Assembly (NCBI GenBank): GCA_030146905.1
Contig: JASLAV010000326.1
Location: 1-15,205 of the forward strand
Source of the DNA: Lentzea sp.
GTDB taxonomy: Bacteria > Actinomycetota > Actinomycetes > Mycobacteriales > Pseudonocardiaceae
DNA: 15,205 nt
Direction: 5' to 3'
Part shown: positions 14,901 through 15,205 of the stretch, one piece after another
Layout of the letters: each line of letters starts with the position of its first letter
How positions within the stretch are numbered: the first letter of the stretch is position 1
Position numbers and translations under genes: made by a program
The notes under the pieces: generated by a model
Database searches by the model: none
Seen by the model: the letters and a program-made list of their open reading frames with translations, nothing else
Told to the model about the DNA's origin: nothing

Positions 14901-15059
14901 CCGGGGGATGTCCGTCCTGCTGTGCTGCTCGATGAGGTCCGAGACGCTCAGGCCCCCAGAGCCTTCCATCGAGCGACGTCTACGGCCGGTCGGCTGGTCG
15001 TGCTGGGGATCCTGATCACCGCGGGAAGAGGGGCCGCCACGTCGGGGGTCGTCGGGCAC
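11973..15059 (-). CDS. LytR-CpsA-Psr (LCP) family protein with long repetitive N-terminus
   Basis: A 1028-residue membrane protein. Residues 1-540 are cytoplasmic: a Pro/Arg/Gly-rich repetitive part (about 60-420), then a charged helical stretch (EEMDPLSLTTEMEAIGDD, then LEQERLRKERR) and an acidic DDEDEDEE run near 505. One membrane segment follows at about 541-562. The outer LCP domain (about 593-790) has GSDTRAG, RSDVIMLAHI, VSLPRDVRV, RARK and DFDRIKRQQQFLSA, the arginines and aspartates that bind the polyprenyl-pyrophosphate substrate. A LytR_C domain lies at about 905-995 (TIQVLNGDPTNGGAADRTA). LCP enzymes attach polymers such as arabinogalactan or wall glycans to peptidoglycan. It corresponds to M. 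tuberculosis Rv0822c but is much longer. The start is GTG at 15059, chosen for AAGGGAG 5 nt upstream (15065-15071). In-frame alternatives at 15125 (GTG) and 14969 (ATG) lack a ribosome binding site. Confidence 0.9.
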   Translation of the reverse strand: MPDDPRRGGPSSRGDQDPQHDQPTGRRRRSMEGSGGLSVSDLIEQHSRTDIPRPVPPSSPDAPTTGRRALPDPPATGRRALPDAPATGRRALPDAPAQQPPQPQQPPRQQPPAAHRPGEQTGTRPRPPMPDQPAPQNLTGDQTGRRRRPDAPAGPPSGAGRPPGEQTGQRPRPDATGMQRRPVQAPPGGRPPEADATGTRRRPAPGEMGPNGAPPRRPVPGDAPSSNNIPRPPAPGEPASNGMPRPPAPGDPRRMPPGDAPSANGIPRRPVPGGPPEAGLPGGTVRRPDAGGAPPRRLAPGDAPSSNGIPRPPVPGGDVAHGGLKRPPAPDGPAPRRLLPGDAPSSNSIARPPVPTEGPESTSRRPMPPNGGPMPPRAESSGPRPMPPRAESSGPRPVPAISNRLGVTPDAPAPAEEPASGAPGPEATQIASAAGVAKVEKREEMDPLSLTTEMEAIGDDVKKRREVDHTLARFSAVHDELLEQERLRKERRAKLMPWVKDDEDEDEEATQYAAPVVLETDESGAPKATGRTPKQRKLMRGAKVSAVAAAAAVFASTGIAWVGTQWADSKFQKIEALGGNSQAVHQAEKQLGDENFLLVGSDTRAGAKASDNVGTQDQEGGARSDVIMLAHIPADRKRMVIVSLPRDVRVDRPACRAWNPDNGQYGEPLAAEKSVMANSIYNDGGPECVANLMTQLTGLKINHYVSIDFIGFREMSTAIGGVEICTPKAIIDDELGVVVDKPGKIVLKGDQALQFVRARKVAGDGGTDFDRIKRQQQFLSAMLRQSLSNEVLLSPTKLNNFINALTSSTVGDNIDVASLLELANSMQSLDAGRVSFVTMPHWTDDNKLINNPDDNIERLKDDEVKALFQTIIDGTPLPQEKPVESKPGENAPPAPQQQPGTVINAKEVTIQVLNGDPTNGGAADRTANALQQKGFQVARRGNAPENAAKTTIRYSKGNENKAATLKAAVPSAELVEAPEMGGAVLLTLGANFDDKVVAPQASNGQAQNQGQPSNDLSIVNAAQDPCAK
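13876..13928 (-). repeat. 36-nt period coding repeat in the LCP gene, two copies
   Basis: GGACCGCTCGACTCCGC occurs at 13876-13892 and again, identical, at 13912-13928 (plus-strand reading). In the protein it encodes two copies of the 12-residue unit PPRAESSGPRPM/V at the end of the repetitive cytoplasmic region. Confidence 0.8.
14002..14405 (-). repeat. Degenerate GDAPSSNGIPRPPVPG coding repeats in the LCP gene
   Basis: Five related copies encode variants of GDAPSSNGIPRPPVPG (for example GDAPSANGIPRRPVPG, GEPASNGMPRPPAPG and GDAPSSNSIARPPVP), spaced irregularly. At the DNA level the shared core on the plus strand is GATGCCGTTGGACGACGG and close variants. The spacing and sequence variation suggest old duplications followed by drift and constraint on a Pro/Arg-rich composition. 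Confidence 0.75.
14773..14871 (-). repeat. 33-nt tandem coding repeat in the LCP gene, three copies
   Basis: Three head-to-tail 33-nt units (14773-14805, 14806-14838 and 14839-14871) encode DAPTTGRRALP, DPPATGRRALP and DAPATGRRALP. Copies 1 and 2 are the most similar at the DNA level. The 11-residue period keeps the frame, so copy-number change would alter only the length of the cytoplasmic tail. Confidence 0.85.
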
Positions 15060-15205
15060 CCAATCTCCCTTCTGGGTCAGAAGCAAAAGCGGTTCGTCAT
15101 TACGAAGTGACGACGACCGGGACACAAGGGTTGCATCACCGGCGTGTCAGTTGCGCCCGCGATACTACGGATGTAGCCGACTTCTGACGACCACTCCGGG
15201 TGATA
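15060..15205 (-). promoter_or_regulatory. Upstream region of the LCP gene
   Basis: The first bases hold the AAGGGAG ribosome binding site (15065-15071). A dyad TTCGT-catt-ACGAA (15093-15106, plus strand) overlaps a second inverted repeat TCGTCA/TGACGA (15094-15099 and 15108-15113). It lies 34 nt upstream of the start and is a candidate operator or leader hairpin. TAGTAT on the minus strand within 15163-15168 fits a -10 but has no clear -35. I see no gene between here and the window end. Confidence 0.3.

Noticed and set aside
12027..15110. A 1027-codon open frame on the plus strand opposite the LCP gene
   Set aside because: It mirrors the LCP frame in very GC-rich DNA, reads as low-complexity Arg/Val/Leu/Gly text without domains, and the minus strand carries clear LCP and LytR_C motifs.
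15060..15125. Upstream GTG start at 15125 that would add 22 residues to the LCP protein
   Set aside because: No Shine-Dalgarno precedes it, and the AAGGGAG at 15065-15071 is ideally placed for the GTG at 15059.
1..15205. Mobile elements, CRISPR arrays, toxin-antitoxin or defence genes
   Set aside because: No transposase, integrase, regular spacer array or defence domain is visible, and gene order is that of a conserved core locus.

Overview
The window comes from a high-GC actinobacterium, most likely a member of the Pseudonocardiaceae (Saccharothrix/Lentzea/Amycolatopsis-like). It encodes mycothiol synthase (mycothiol is an actinobacterial thiol), GlnR, LmeA and a LytR-CpsA-Psr protein. The gene order sseC - cysA2 - thiX - lmeA - glnR - mshD - pstB - phoU - LCP is the one I know from Mycobacterium tuberculosis (Rv0814c to Rv0822c). 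Extra genes here are DUF4395, an alpha/beta hydrolase, pstS/pstC/pstA and one uncharacterised gene. It is a chromosomal core region; I see no mobile element, CRISPR array, tRNA or rRNA.

Layout. Positions 1-302 hold no convincing gene, only an imperfect GC-rich tandem repeat and a 17-bp perfect hairpin that ends the first operon. Positions 303-2082 are a minus-strand sulfur operon: a 25-codon, cysteine-containing leader ORF with a leaderless promoter, then DUF4395 membrane protein, a two-domain thiosulfate sulfurtransferase and DUF1416/SseC. Positions 2149-4161 are a second minus-strand operon: alpha/beta hydrolase, LmeA, membrane-anchored thioredoxin. Positions 4295-5933 carry the divergent glnR and mshD. 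Positions 6134-11221 are the high-affinity phosphate operon pstS-pstC-pstA-pstB plus an uncharacterised 386-aa protein. Convergent to it are phoU (11235-11900) and, upstream of phoU on the same strand, a very large LCP cell-wall ligase-type protein (11973-15059).

Regulation visible in the sequence. Two PHO boxes (11-nt direct repeats beginning GTTCA) lie upstream of pstS and of phoU. In both, a TAnnnT -10 element follows exactly 27 nt after the box, so uptake and its PhoU control are probably co-induced by phosphate starvation through a PhoP-type regulator encoded elsewhere. The leader ORF, phoU and mshD all share a TAnnnT element exactly 7 nt before the start codon and lack a good Shine-Dalgarno, the signature of leaderless transcripts. 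The leader ORF is a strong candidate for a cysteine-responsive attenuator: its last codons are perfectly complementary over 9 nt to the start-codon region of the next gene.

The most interesting observations are this candidate attenuator, the matched PHO-box geometry of the two phosphate promoters, the uncharacterised protein at the end of the pst operon whose start codon lies in a perfect hairpin, and the roughly 540-residue repetitive Pro/Arg-rich cytoplasmic N-terminus of the LCP protein. I did not find a wholly new multi-gene system.
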